Positions 23,437-32,580 of a stretch of 64,000 nucleotides of DNA are shown piece by piece. The notes beneath the pieces were generated by a model. That model did no database searches, was not told the DNA's origin, and saw only the letters and a program-made list of their open reading frames with translations. The stretch's first letter is position 1, and every line of letters begins with the position of its first letter. The position numbers and the translations under genes are program-made. The DNA is from Paragyromitra xinjiangensis (lineage: Eukaryota > Ascomycota > Pezizomycetes > Pezizales > Discinaceae), in the NCBI GenBank assembly GCA_038503065.1, contig JBCAMK010000005.1:1054001-1118000 (forward strand), given 5' to 3'.

Positions 23437-25269
23437 ATGGCGCCGGTATATAAGCGAAATCGGAATTCCTTGTTCGAAACAGAACCACCGGAAGATACCC
23501 AGAAATTGGGATCCCTTCTGAAATCTGACCCAAAGCGCATGAATAAGGCTATCCATTCCCTTGACATCGCAGTAAAGGGACCAGGGCCCCATCGCCAGGG
23601 CAAGGGGCACGCGCAAAAGCCAGTGACGGAGTTTGATGAAGTCCTAGAGAACGAGCTATCTCAGCCGACAGATGTTCAGGATAGGGATTTTTCATTAATC
23701 CCACTTATCGGGATCGAACCAATCAAGAAACGGAACACAAAACTGCAAGTTGCAGCAGTGGAGAAAGAGGAAGGAAGGGAGACAGAGCTTGAACATGATG
23801 GGAGATTCGACGATCCCTTAACAGAGTACTCCAGCCCTACGACCTCAGCTAGTCGAGCGTCTTCGCGGACCCGCTTGAAGAGGGATACACCTGCCCCACA
23901 TATATCGGCGTTTTCCTCGAATAGTAAGAATGACTTACTTTCTGATCACGAAGCATCCATGCCTTCCGATTTTGACGATTCCGACCAGTCGTTCTATTCA
24001 TGTCCTGGAACGCCGTCTTGGTCAAGATCTGCCGGACGGAGGGTTGAATCAAGAAATGGATACTCCCTTCCAGCCACTTCAAATAGAGAAACCATGCGAA
24101 CAACCCAAAAGCCTCGCCGTTTAGCGTACCGTCCATCCGACCCGGAGTTTGCCCGTGGGGTCCCATCACTTCGCCCATCCGTATTCACAAATAGTGGGAA
24201 GAGGCCGCTGGTATCGATGCCTTCCTTGAAGCCTGAAGCCAGGACACAACGAAAGTTTCACTCGGCCAAACAGCGAGGCGGTTTCGAGAGGAAAGCGCAA
24301 CCATCATTCGGTACTGATACTACCTGTTCAGCTGAGAGCTCGTTTAATGCTTCAAGTAGCTTTTCGAACAAAGCTGAGAAGGGTTGGAGTCCCCCAACCA
24401 GTGCAGATACCTCTTTCAATGACATTAAGGATGCCGGATCTATGAATCGTCCTAATAAACTAAAAGAGATTGAGATAGCACAGCTAGCTGTTGTGGTAGA
24501 AGCGATTGATGGGACAGGGGTTTCAGGGGAAATTGAAGCTCCCTATAATGGGGATTTGGACGGGGAAATCACGGATATCGATGACACAGATATCAATTGT
24601 GGGAATATGCAGTCACGAGCTCTGGCCCAAAGACCGAAAAAGGCATTATCGAACGCACGACCAATCCCTCCATTGAAGGAAAAATCTTTACAGCGTAATA
24701 GTAGGAAGCGGACTTCAGCCGCTCTGAAATCTAATAATAGGAAGGGTCAGACCGAGAAACAAGCCGCGGAGAAGGGAGATGGAGATAGGGAGAAGGAGGA
24801 GAAGGAGGAGAAGGAGGAGAAGGAGGAGAAAGGTGAGGAGGAGGAGGAGGAGGAGGAGGAGGAGGAGGAGGAGGAAGAGGAGGAGGTATTTCAGATGCTA
24901 GCGAAAGCCTTTTTTGGTGGGGAAGCTGAATCTGACTCAGGCTCGCAGCTTCCTCATGGGGATATGCCTGCTGATGACGATGGAGTCTTTCATGTGGGCC
25001 AGCGGACAACTTGCCTTAACGAGGATGACGGTGTTCAAGCAGACGCGGCACTGATAGGGGACGAAGGCGAAAGTCCGATCGATAACTTAGTTAGTAAGCT
25101 AGAGCTTACAGAAGAAGCCTGTGGGCTATCAGATGATGAAGATGAATTTGGGACGATCGACGCGAGTTTCGAGAATGAATTCTCTGGTGAGTTCGTCAAT
25201 ACTCCAACTGCTCTACCATCCCAACCAGTTTACTCGTTCGTTTTCTCAAAGAACGGTGGCTACCCTTGA
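23437..25269 (+). CDS. Long disordered acidic ORF, possibly the N-terminal part of the RdRP gene
   Basis: 610 codons from the first ATG. The sequence is Ser/Lys/Glu-rich and predicted disordered, with no recognisable domain. A run of glutamates around residues 450-485 is encoded by a GAG/GAA microsatellite (about 24790-24885). The last 130 residues are acidic (EDGVQADAALIGDEGESPID, LSDDEDEFGT). The stop lies 96 nt before the RdRP ATG on the same strand. A GTGAGT donor at 25187 (after FSG) and a TAG acceptor ending at 25411 would join this ORF in phase to the RdRP, giving a protein of about 1,567 residues. QDE-1-like enzymes of other fungi are near 1,400 residues with a long non-catalytic N-terminus, so fusion is plausible. 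As a separate gene its function is unknown. Confidence 0.6.
   Translation: MAPVYKRNRNSLFETEPPEDTQKLGSLLKSDPKRMNKAIHSLDIAVKGPGPHRQGKGHAQKPVTEFDEVLENELSQPTDVQDRDFSLIPLIGIEPIKKRNTKLQVAAVEKEEGRETELEHDGRFDDPLTEYSSPTTSASRASSRTRLKRDTPAPHISAFSSNSKNDLLSDHEASMPSDFDDSDQSFYSCPGTPSWSRSAGRRVESRNGYSLPATSNRETMRTTQKPRRLAYRPSDPEFARGVPSLRPSVFTNSGKRPLVSMPSLKPEARTQRKFHSAKQRGGFERKAQPSFGTDTTCSAESSFNASSSFSNKAEKGWSPPTSADTSFNDIKDAGSMNRPNKLKEIEIAQLAVVVEAIDGTGVSGEIEAPYNGDLDGEITDIDDTDINCGNMQSRALAQRPKKALSNARPIPPLKEKSLQRNSRKRTSAALKSNNRKGQTEKQAAEKGDGDREKEEKEEKEEKEEKGEEEEEEEEEEEEEEEEEVFQMLAKAFFGGEAESDSGSQLPHGDMPADDDGVFHVGQRTTCLNEDDGVQADAALIGDEGESPIDNLVSKLELTEEACGLSDDEDEFGTIDASFENEFSGEFVNTPTALPSQPVYSFVFSKNGGYP
24784..24888. 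repeat. GAG/GAA trinucleotide tract coding for poly-glutamate
   Basis: Near-perfect AGG/GAG triplets in frame within the acidic ORF, giving long Glu runs with a few Lys. Replication-slippage prone; length probably varies among strains. Confidence 0.85.
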
Positions 25270-25365
25270 ATATACCCTATTATTTTATGTTTTACTTCAA
25301 GGCTACAGATTTTGCGAATGCAAATCAACCGTAATCTATGATATTTAGAAAGCTGAATCTTTGCC

Positions 25366-28300
25366 ATGGCTGATATGCCTGCCATTATTCCAAATGTTGG
25401 CCAACTCTTAGTTGTATCTAATTTTGTGACATTAGAAAATCCTGCCTTAAAATCAACGGCGCACCCACTGCCAACGCTCCCATTTTCGATACAGCACGAA
25501 GCCACTAGAGTCGCCCTCAATAAAGGTCTTCGCTCCAACGATACCATTTCTGCTCATCTTCATGGGTATTGCGATGACCTCTATAAAGCCACGGAATATC
25601 GTGACGTATGGGAAACATTAACTCGGTTTTCCAAAACTGCTGCAACGTTGGATTGGACTAACGAGTCTGTTTGGAAGGGGTTCAGAGACGGGCGGGGGTG
25701 GTCTGACAATGTATCCATAACAGGAAGAGTTCACTATGGCGAGAACCAACAAGCACAGAGCTCTCCGGCCAAGGGTACACATTTTTCTACGCAAGAGAAA
25801 TTTTCTGAGAAGCCTCCTCTGGTCATTACTCTGAACCCCTTGACACGAGCAAGCGGCAATCGCTTTTTCAACCGGTTCGGGTCTGACAGGTTCTTAACCC
25901 TTCGGCTTCCGCCGTTATCGAGCCAGTCCGGTCTGCCAAAAGAACTTGTGCAACAGAGCCGAGGATGGATCATCGATTGGCTGGCTGACGAAGAAATATG
26001 TCTGATGAATAGGACATGGAAGTGTTTCTTTGTGAAGGATGGGTCGTCAAAGAAGAAGTCGGGTGAGGATAAGTCTATGATCACTGAGTACTTCTCTCAG
26101 GCAATCTTCTTCGCTACTGAAGGCGTTGGTATCGGAGACAACCTCAGCAGCGAGGAGATGGAGGCCTTAGGCTTCAGATCATCTGGAAAAAAAATGAGAC
26201 AAAAGATGACTGTGGAGGACCTCCTGAGATGGCATATTCCTTTAGATGGGAACTTAAACATGACTGTACCAAAGTTTTGGTCGAGGATCAGTTTGGGTTG
26301 GTATTCCTCGTCCCGTGTTGACAACGCTGGGCTAATTTTTCACTAAGGGCTTTCAAATGCCACACCTACTATTACATTTAAGCCTTCGCAGATTAGGCCT
26401 GTTAGCGACATAAAATCTTCTACTGGGGAAGTCATGAACGATGGCTGTTCTATCACATCTCCAGCAGTAATGAAGATAGTGCGCGAAAAACTTGGTTTGG
26501 AGGTAACACCGACTGCTGTCCAAGCACGTTTAGGTGGTGCCAAGGGGGTGTGGATGGTTGACCCTAGAGCCGACTGGGACTCGGAGGATATTTATATAGA
26601 GGTGACGGAGTCGCAATCAAAGTACAAAGGATTTGAAAACGACGATGACTGGGCAAGGTTGACGCTAGATGTCCTCACTGCTTCCCACGATCCACTTCCA
26701 GCAAAAGTTAACATACAGTTGATTCCCATTTTGGAAGACCGTGGCGTCCCCTTCGAGGCTTTACAAAAGCTACTTGAGGAGCATTTAGAGAGGGATTTGG
26801 ATGAACTGTTCCAGATCCTGGATAAACCAGTAGAGCTTCGGAGGTGGATATATGACCGGGGGCAAACCGGAAATGACCGAATGACGGCTAAATGCATCAC
26901 AACTTTGGGCGCGTTACCTGCAAGCAGACACGAGATTGCTATAATGCTACTTGAAGTATAGTTAAAGATTCTTACTACTCCCTGCATATTGAGCTGACGT
27001 GTGGCTATAGAGCGGATTTTCAGTTAGCGAATGCAAATTTTTGATGGAACAAGTTCGAAAATTTATCGACCAACATTGCGATGAATTAAAGACCAAGTTG
27101 CACATCAAAATCCCTCATTCGACAACCCTTCTCTGTGTAGCAGACCCAACAGGGACGCTAGAGGAAGGCGAGGTGTCTCTACGATTTTCTAAAGGAGTAC
27201 TCGACCCTAAAACGATGAGACGAAATCAAGTCATAACTGGAGACATCCTCGTGGCGCGGAACCCAGCTCAACTGCCTTCAGACATACAAAAAGTAAGCGC
27301 CATAAAGTCTAAGGGGTCAAGATGTTTTATTGATCAATTCAGGTGAAAGCAGTTGATATTCAGCCTCACCATTTCCATGGACTCAGAGAGCTTCAAGACG
27401 TAATAGTCTTCTCTGTCAAGGGTGACAGGAGTCTTGCTTCTTTACTTTCGGGGGGAGATTATGATGGTGATAAGGTTAGAAAACTATGATATCTTTCCCG
27501 GGCGTGCATTGCTAGTACTCTACTATAAGAAACTGACGGTAGTGTCAACAGCCTTGGGTATGCTGGGATCAAAGGCTTGTAGAGCCATTCCAAAATAGCC
27601 CTACGGCATTCGATGAATTCGAGAAGCAGGCCCAATCACATTTCGAAAAATCTGAGATAAGGATGGTCGACCTTTCACCAGATCAGCCAAGCTTCTTCAA
27701 CCGTTTCTTTAGGGCCGGAATTTCCAATTCACTCCAGGACAACTTCTTAGGACATTGTACAAGTGTTTGGGAAAGATATTGTTACAGCCAAAATAGGATT
27801 TCAGATCCTACAGCTATTGGGCTGGCAAAACTGTGCTCGTTCCTTGTTGATGCCCCGAAGCAAGGATTGTCTATCCTTCCTTCAAAAAGAAATGAAATCA
27901 CGGCTCTAGGACATAGATACCCGAGACCTGCCTACCGAGAGCCAGGGAGTCGGGGACCCGGTATACATATCATTGACCGGTTGCAATTTGATGTGGCTGA
28001 ACAGAAGGTTATGGAAAAGCAGAAAGCTTTCCATGACAGCTTTGGGGATGGCCAGAGCTACGAGCCCTTGATTACTGCGATTTACCACCGGGAGAATGGG
28101 CACATCGGAAAGGAAGGATCTGGGGAACCGGTAGCCCTCGTGCTGAAACACTTAAACCAGGAGTTACAGAATTTGCTTGATGGCTGGCGCAGTTGGACGA
28201 GCAGTCCGAAGGGCGGTGCGGATGAATTCAAGTCCGGCCTCCCACAATTCTATAGACGATTTAGAGAGATAATGCCACCCGAGGAATTTTCAAAGGATCC

Positions 28301-28580
28301 AGTTATCAGCCGCTGGGTTTCGGAAGTAGGTTCCCATTTTTCGCACTGGAATATTCTACGGGCCTCTGCTGCCTACTATAAATGGAAAGGACAGAGCAGC
28401 TTGGTTTGGTACATGGCCGGTCGAGAATTATGTTTCATCAAGTCACATGCAACGCAAATGGCGAAATCGGACTTTGGACCGAGGAGTGTGATAGAGGAAA
28501 TGTATATTCCTCTAAAGACATCAGGAAAATTTAGAGGGAGCAAAAAGGTAATTGTGGTGGATGCTCAAGATAATGCATGA
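25366..28580 (+). CDS. Cellular RNA-dependent RNA polymerase (QDE-1/RdRP family), five exons
   Basis: Exons 25366-26314, 26348-26955, 27011-27292, 27343-27474, 27552-28580 sum to exactly 1,000 codons (999 residues). Family signatures in order: ITLNPLTRASGNRFFNRFGS and FLTLRLPPL; RISLGWYSSSR then LSNATPTITFKPSQIRP; GEVMNDGCSITSPAV; GLEVTPTAVQARLGGAKGVW then MVDPR; GDILVARNPAQLPSDIQK; DVIVFSVKGDRSLASLLSGG followed by the catalytic DYDGD at about residues 652-656; then PWVCWDQRLVEPFQNSP. All three catalytic aspartates are present, so the enzyme looks active. It should copy aberrant or repeat-derived RNA into dsRNA for Dicer (quelling or meiotic silencing). Oddities: the first intron would be only 33 nt (GTGTTG to CTAAG, with CTAAT as branch site), and the N-terminus may extend into the acidic ORF upstream. 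Confidence 0.88.
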
Positions 28581-28805
28581 TTTCCTCCTAGTCACAGATT
28601 TGTAAGTTCTCCAAACACCAAAAAATGTTCTGCCCTCGGGTATTGGGTGATATTCACCCCCTCCCCCCTCTAATAGCAAAAGAGGATATCTCCGAAATTA
28701 AGCAACCGCTAACATCATACAGTACTTAGACAGAATCCTCGAAGTACTTTAATCAACTGGCCTCTCTCATAGCGACCCGGGCCAGAAAAGATACCGATCA
28801 CAGAC

Positions 28806-29414
28806 TCAAAGCCCCAAAACCTTCCTCGCACATTGTCTGACTCGCTTTCCATACTCCGTTTTATCGTCCCTCCATATTTTTGAGGCGTCAATATTCGCTC
28901 CACTTTCATCATTTGGCTCCGCAAGCATGCTCATAACGCTGATGAGGATCTTTTCAACGCTTTGAATGGGCGACCAGCGTTCACTAGCATCTTCGTACTG
29001 GTTGGGATCGTCGCCAGGGGAGTGGAGAATAGAGATGCACACGGTGCCATCCTTGTACACATTCGGATGGAACATTTCGCAGGTGAACCTCATTTTTGGA
29101 GGGTTTAATGGATAGTCCTATGTAATTTATAGTAGTTAGCATGGGTCCTTCGGTGTACCCTGAATCGTTTTTACACCTCGAAGCCAGGGCACTGTATTTT
29201 ATCCAGGGTCCATTTGTAAACTCACTTTGGGAAAGCTTAGGGTGGCTGGAAAAACACCACCTTCAAAGGGTGTCTCGTCGGGACCCTGAATCAGACATTC
29301 CCACTCAAAAAGGTTAGACTCGTCGATAGGACCAGCGACAATGCCCTCCGGCGACTCTCTAAGCAGTGCTTTGTATTCTTTTAGAAGGCGTTTGTTGGCT
29401 GCTGCAAAAGACAT
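28806..29414 (-). CDS. ubc7: Ubiquitin-conjugating enzyme E2, Ubc7/UBE2G2 type, two exons
   Basis: Exon 1 is complement 29226-29414 and exon 2 complement 28806-29117; GTGAGT donor, ATAG acceptor, phase 0, total 166 residues (yeast Ubc7 and human UBE2G2 are 165). The start is [20 protein letters not shown] then AGP. The catalytic region reads [20 protein letters not shown], with active-site Cys in VCISILH and the class-specific acidic insertion ([16 protein letters not shown]) that separates Ubc7/Cdc34 types from other E2s. It ends [20 protein letters not shown]. Ubc7 works at the ER membrane with Hrd1/Doa10 ligases and Cue1 in ER-associated degradation, making K48 chains. The gene is convergent with the RdRP gene, 225 bp apart. 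The family call is firm; the ER role follows from orthology. Confidence 0.93.
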
Positions 29415-29674
29415 ATTGCAAGTTAGATGACAGTCACGGTGGCGGTTATGTAGCTGGAGAAGAAGAAGGTTCGGTAGCAGAGCTGGTGACGAAGCCCAAA
29501 GGCTACACGCCCCGGGAGATAATGTATGTGGGGGGCAACAGCCGAAATCTGATTAGATTACCATCTGTAGTCAGATGTACCAAGGGGTGCGGGAAAGTGA
29601 TGCACATCCCAACCTATTTTAGTGAGTGACGCAACGCAACAAAACAAGTCCAGCCGCAGTTACAACCTGAACTA

Positions 29675-29847
29675 CAGTAGACTCTCGATATAAGCATCCT
29701 CGATATAAGCATATTCTCTCTATAAGCATATGGTTGGGAGGTCCCGTTTCCACTTGCACACATAAAGTCTACCTCTATCTAAGCACAGCCTCGATATAAG
29801 CATAGATTTTCTGGTCCCGAGCGTATGCTTATATCGAGAGTCTACTG
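29675..29847. mobile_element. Pogo/Fot1-like MITE flanked by TA
   Basis: 173 bp with terminal inverted repeats CAGTAGACTCTCGATATAAG / CTTATATCGAGAGTCTACTG and TA duplications at 29673-29674 and 29848-29849. The word CTCGATATAAGCAT recurs tandemly inside the left end and once near the right end. There is no coding capacity. TA target and CAGT-type termini fit Tc1/mariner-superfamily elements of the pogo/Fot1 group, which in fungi often leave such deletion derivatives. Confidence 0.85.
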
Positions 29848-29849
29848 TA

Positions 29850-30952
29850 TTGATCTCTACAACATCTCAACGATAAGAGTGAACATACGAGTACAAGAGT
29901 TAATATGCGTGTGAAAGGTACCCGTGGAGATCAAAGTATGTAATTTTCCGAAATAATTACTTGAGAGAAGCTAATTTAAAATGTGAAAAATAGAGCGAGA
30001 GTGACTAGCTAAATTGAACAATAAAACACAATGGAAAACTAGATCACAAACACGAAAGGAGCAAAAGCTACTTGACGAAGGCCGTGCCGAGACCTAGCGT
30101 GATGACCGGATCCGAATAGAAGTTTTGCGTGACGTTGCCAAATTTACTTTTAAAAAAATTGTAGAGGAACTAACGTATTTTCTCGCTAATAGCGAATACA
30201 ACTGGACTGGGGGAATTGGTAATTGGTTTGCATCGGGATATAAAGATCAGGGTTAGGGTTGAAAACTATGCAGTTACCAGCAACGGAGTGAGAAAGAAAA
30301 CCATAAATCTCTACCTCAAGTGCTCCTAAATTAGTGAGATTTTGCAGAAGCCTTCTGCATCAGTAAAATTAATTATTTCCTCCCTCAGCTCCAGGAGGTT
30401 AGGAATCATCGGGAGGTATGGGAGACTCCTGGAGAATATGTGCCTACCTGGAGGAGTGGATGATGATCCTCATCCTCCTGGAGACCCTGGGAGTCCCCAG
30501 CGCCCTCTCCATGAGTCTCCATGGAGATGATAAGGCTCCATCAGCAAGAACAAAAAATGACCTATTTGAAATTAGGATCATGTTTTTACCTCTGTGGCCT
30601 CTGTGGCCTCTGCAGAGGAAAATATCGAAATTTCGTTGGAAACCTCCACAGAGGAATGTTGACCTCTGCAGAGGCCACAGAGGCCAAATAGGAGCCAAAT
30701 AGGCCACAGAGGTCGAATAGGCCACAGAGGAATGTTGTTTGTTTTTGCTGATGTCCTCCGGGTGCCTCCATAATGTGCAAGTAATTACTCAATCTCCTGG
30801 GGAGGGCAGTCATATTGCTGTTTTCTTCATGGAGTATACAATATCAAGCTTCCTCCCTGGGAGTGCATCAGGAAAAATAATTAAACTACTCCCCATTCCT
30901 TCCCGTGACTCCCTGAAAAAAAAATTTAAGTAAGTTAAAAAGCCGTTATTTC
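29850..30952. other. Spacer with palindromic repeats, left edge of transposon cluster
   Basis: No gene. From 30400 to 30540 CTCCTGGAG/CTCCAGGAG words recur in both orientations; 30590-30740 is the next listed repeat. AATTAATTATTTCCTCCC near 30366 and an inverted relative near 30875 may be remnants of MITE ends enclosing the block. Confidence 0.4.
30590..30740. repeat. CCTCTGTGGCC palindromic repeat block
   Basis: CCTCTGTGGCCTCTGTGGCC then CTCTGCAGAGG on the left is answered by GGCCACAGAGG and CCTCTGCAGAGGCCACAGAG on the right, with further AATAGGCCACAGAGG copies. It can fold into several alternative hairpins. GAGGAATGTTG occurs twice. Confidence 0.7.
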
Positions 30953-31189
30953 TGTACCGGGGGTAGGCCTAGGTAGATAGGCTAGGTGTACAGCCGTTGG
31001 GAAATGGATATAGATCAGGTTCAGAATCCGATTCTTTCGTGCAAATTACTCAAGAATCTTAAGGACTCAACTATCGCTTAAAGAACAGAGCAGCAGGGTG
31101 GAGTGTTCGCGATGTATTTAACACCTGTGTTCCGCAGTCCTCGCTCTGCCGTGCTCTAGTGGGGGACTGGGTTTGACCCGGAGTCCCAT

Positions 31190-32190
31190 TGTAAGACCGG
31201 TACTTCGCACCACTACTGAATTCTAAGCGAAGCTTTAGATAGCTCTCTAGACTCTGTAACTCGACCGGCTACTATCCGTAGCACAATACCTGAGCGCACG
31301 TCCTGACAACTTCTTATGAACCGCACAAAGGCAACAATAGTTTAAGCGAGATAAGGGTCGGGGCTGTTCCGTTGAAAGAACTTTCTCAATAGGAAGGACA
31401 CAAGTGTTGAAGCGCGAAGCTATGCTAAACAACTCGATATGATGGAGAATTTATCACGGAACAAAGTATGTTGGTAACATAATAATATTCATAAGGCTCG
31501 TTCTTCCTCGATGATGATCGACTCAGAATTGACGTCCAATGCAAGAGTATTTATATCCCGTCCTCTTTACTACTGTGTGTTCTTTGTAGCTTGGGTCGAC
31601 GGACTAAACTATCTACTATTACAAATTGAACTAACTCGCTTATCCATTTATCCGACATCCTATCGGCGAAGCCGATATCTCCAACTTCCGACACTTACCC
31701 CTCATTCAGTAATCTTCGGATCGCCGTGGCGATGATATGGTTGCAATGGTTGCATTCGCCCGATCGAGTAGGTGGTTACACAATATCGTTTTGTTGTGAC
31801 AGCTGGTGTTTGGAGCCCTGTAGCGCGGGCAGGAGACCTCTGATGACTAATCCGAATAGCCCACGTGACTCGGCGCCCCAAGTTGCCCTATGAAGACCTC
31901 TCATACATACCCTCCGGGTCGCGTTCCGCGGGAAGGGCGCCGTTGACGACCAAAGGGTTACTTTTAGTCTCCGGGACGCGGATATTTTGCGGGTGTCCCC
32001 CCTTCTCGATTTACTCGCTGCTGAAGGCAGGGTAATGGCCGGGTAACCGGGGAAGGCAGGGTAACTGCTTGGGAATAGGCTGGGAAGTCAATAGGCAGCC
32101 ACAGAGGAGTCCAACGAAGACGAGAAGGTGACCAAATGGAAGGTAGGGTAACAGGGAAACCACTGCACGCCTATAGCCATAGGTATAACA
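31190..32190. mobile_element. Solo LTR, family S, copy 1
   Basis: 1,001 bp starting TGTAAGACCGG and ending GGTATAACA, flanked by 5-bp duplications CCCAT (31185-31189 and 32191-32195). The empty site survives in the gypsy2 LTR at about 41686-41690 (GAGTCCCATTGCCAAATG), which proves the boundaries. There is no internal region, so it is a product of LTR-LTR recombination. A near-identical copy is at 58596. No ORF of substance. It contains a cluster of CpG-rich sequence with many C-to-T differences from copy 2. Confidence 0.95.
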
Positions 32191-32580
32191 CCCATTGCCA
32201 AATGGACTGGTGTTCTACTCCGGAAGACCTTCCGTACTTCCGGGGGCTATGCTTCAAGAGCTGCCGCACCTCCATTTGCAATCTGACCACTCTAGACTCT
32301 ATGAACCACCGGCATAGTTCTGCACACTGCAGTCCTACATGCATGGTGCAGTTCAGTCTAATCTGTATGTGTATTTTTTTATTTATTTATTTATTTTTAT
32401 ACGGCCCTGATACAAAGTATATCGCCTCAACCTCCACCGCTAAAACTTCCCCTAAAAAACAAAAACAAAACAACAAAACAAAACAAAAACAAAAAACAAC
32501 ATGAAATAAAACAAACTAACTAACTACTAAAATATAAAAATAATAAAAAATAACAAAGCGATAACTATATAAAAACAATT

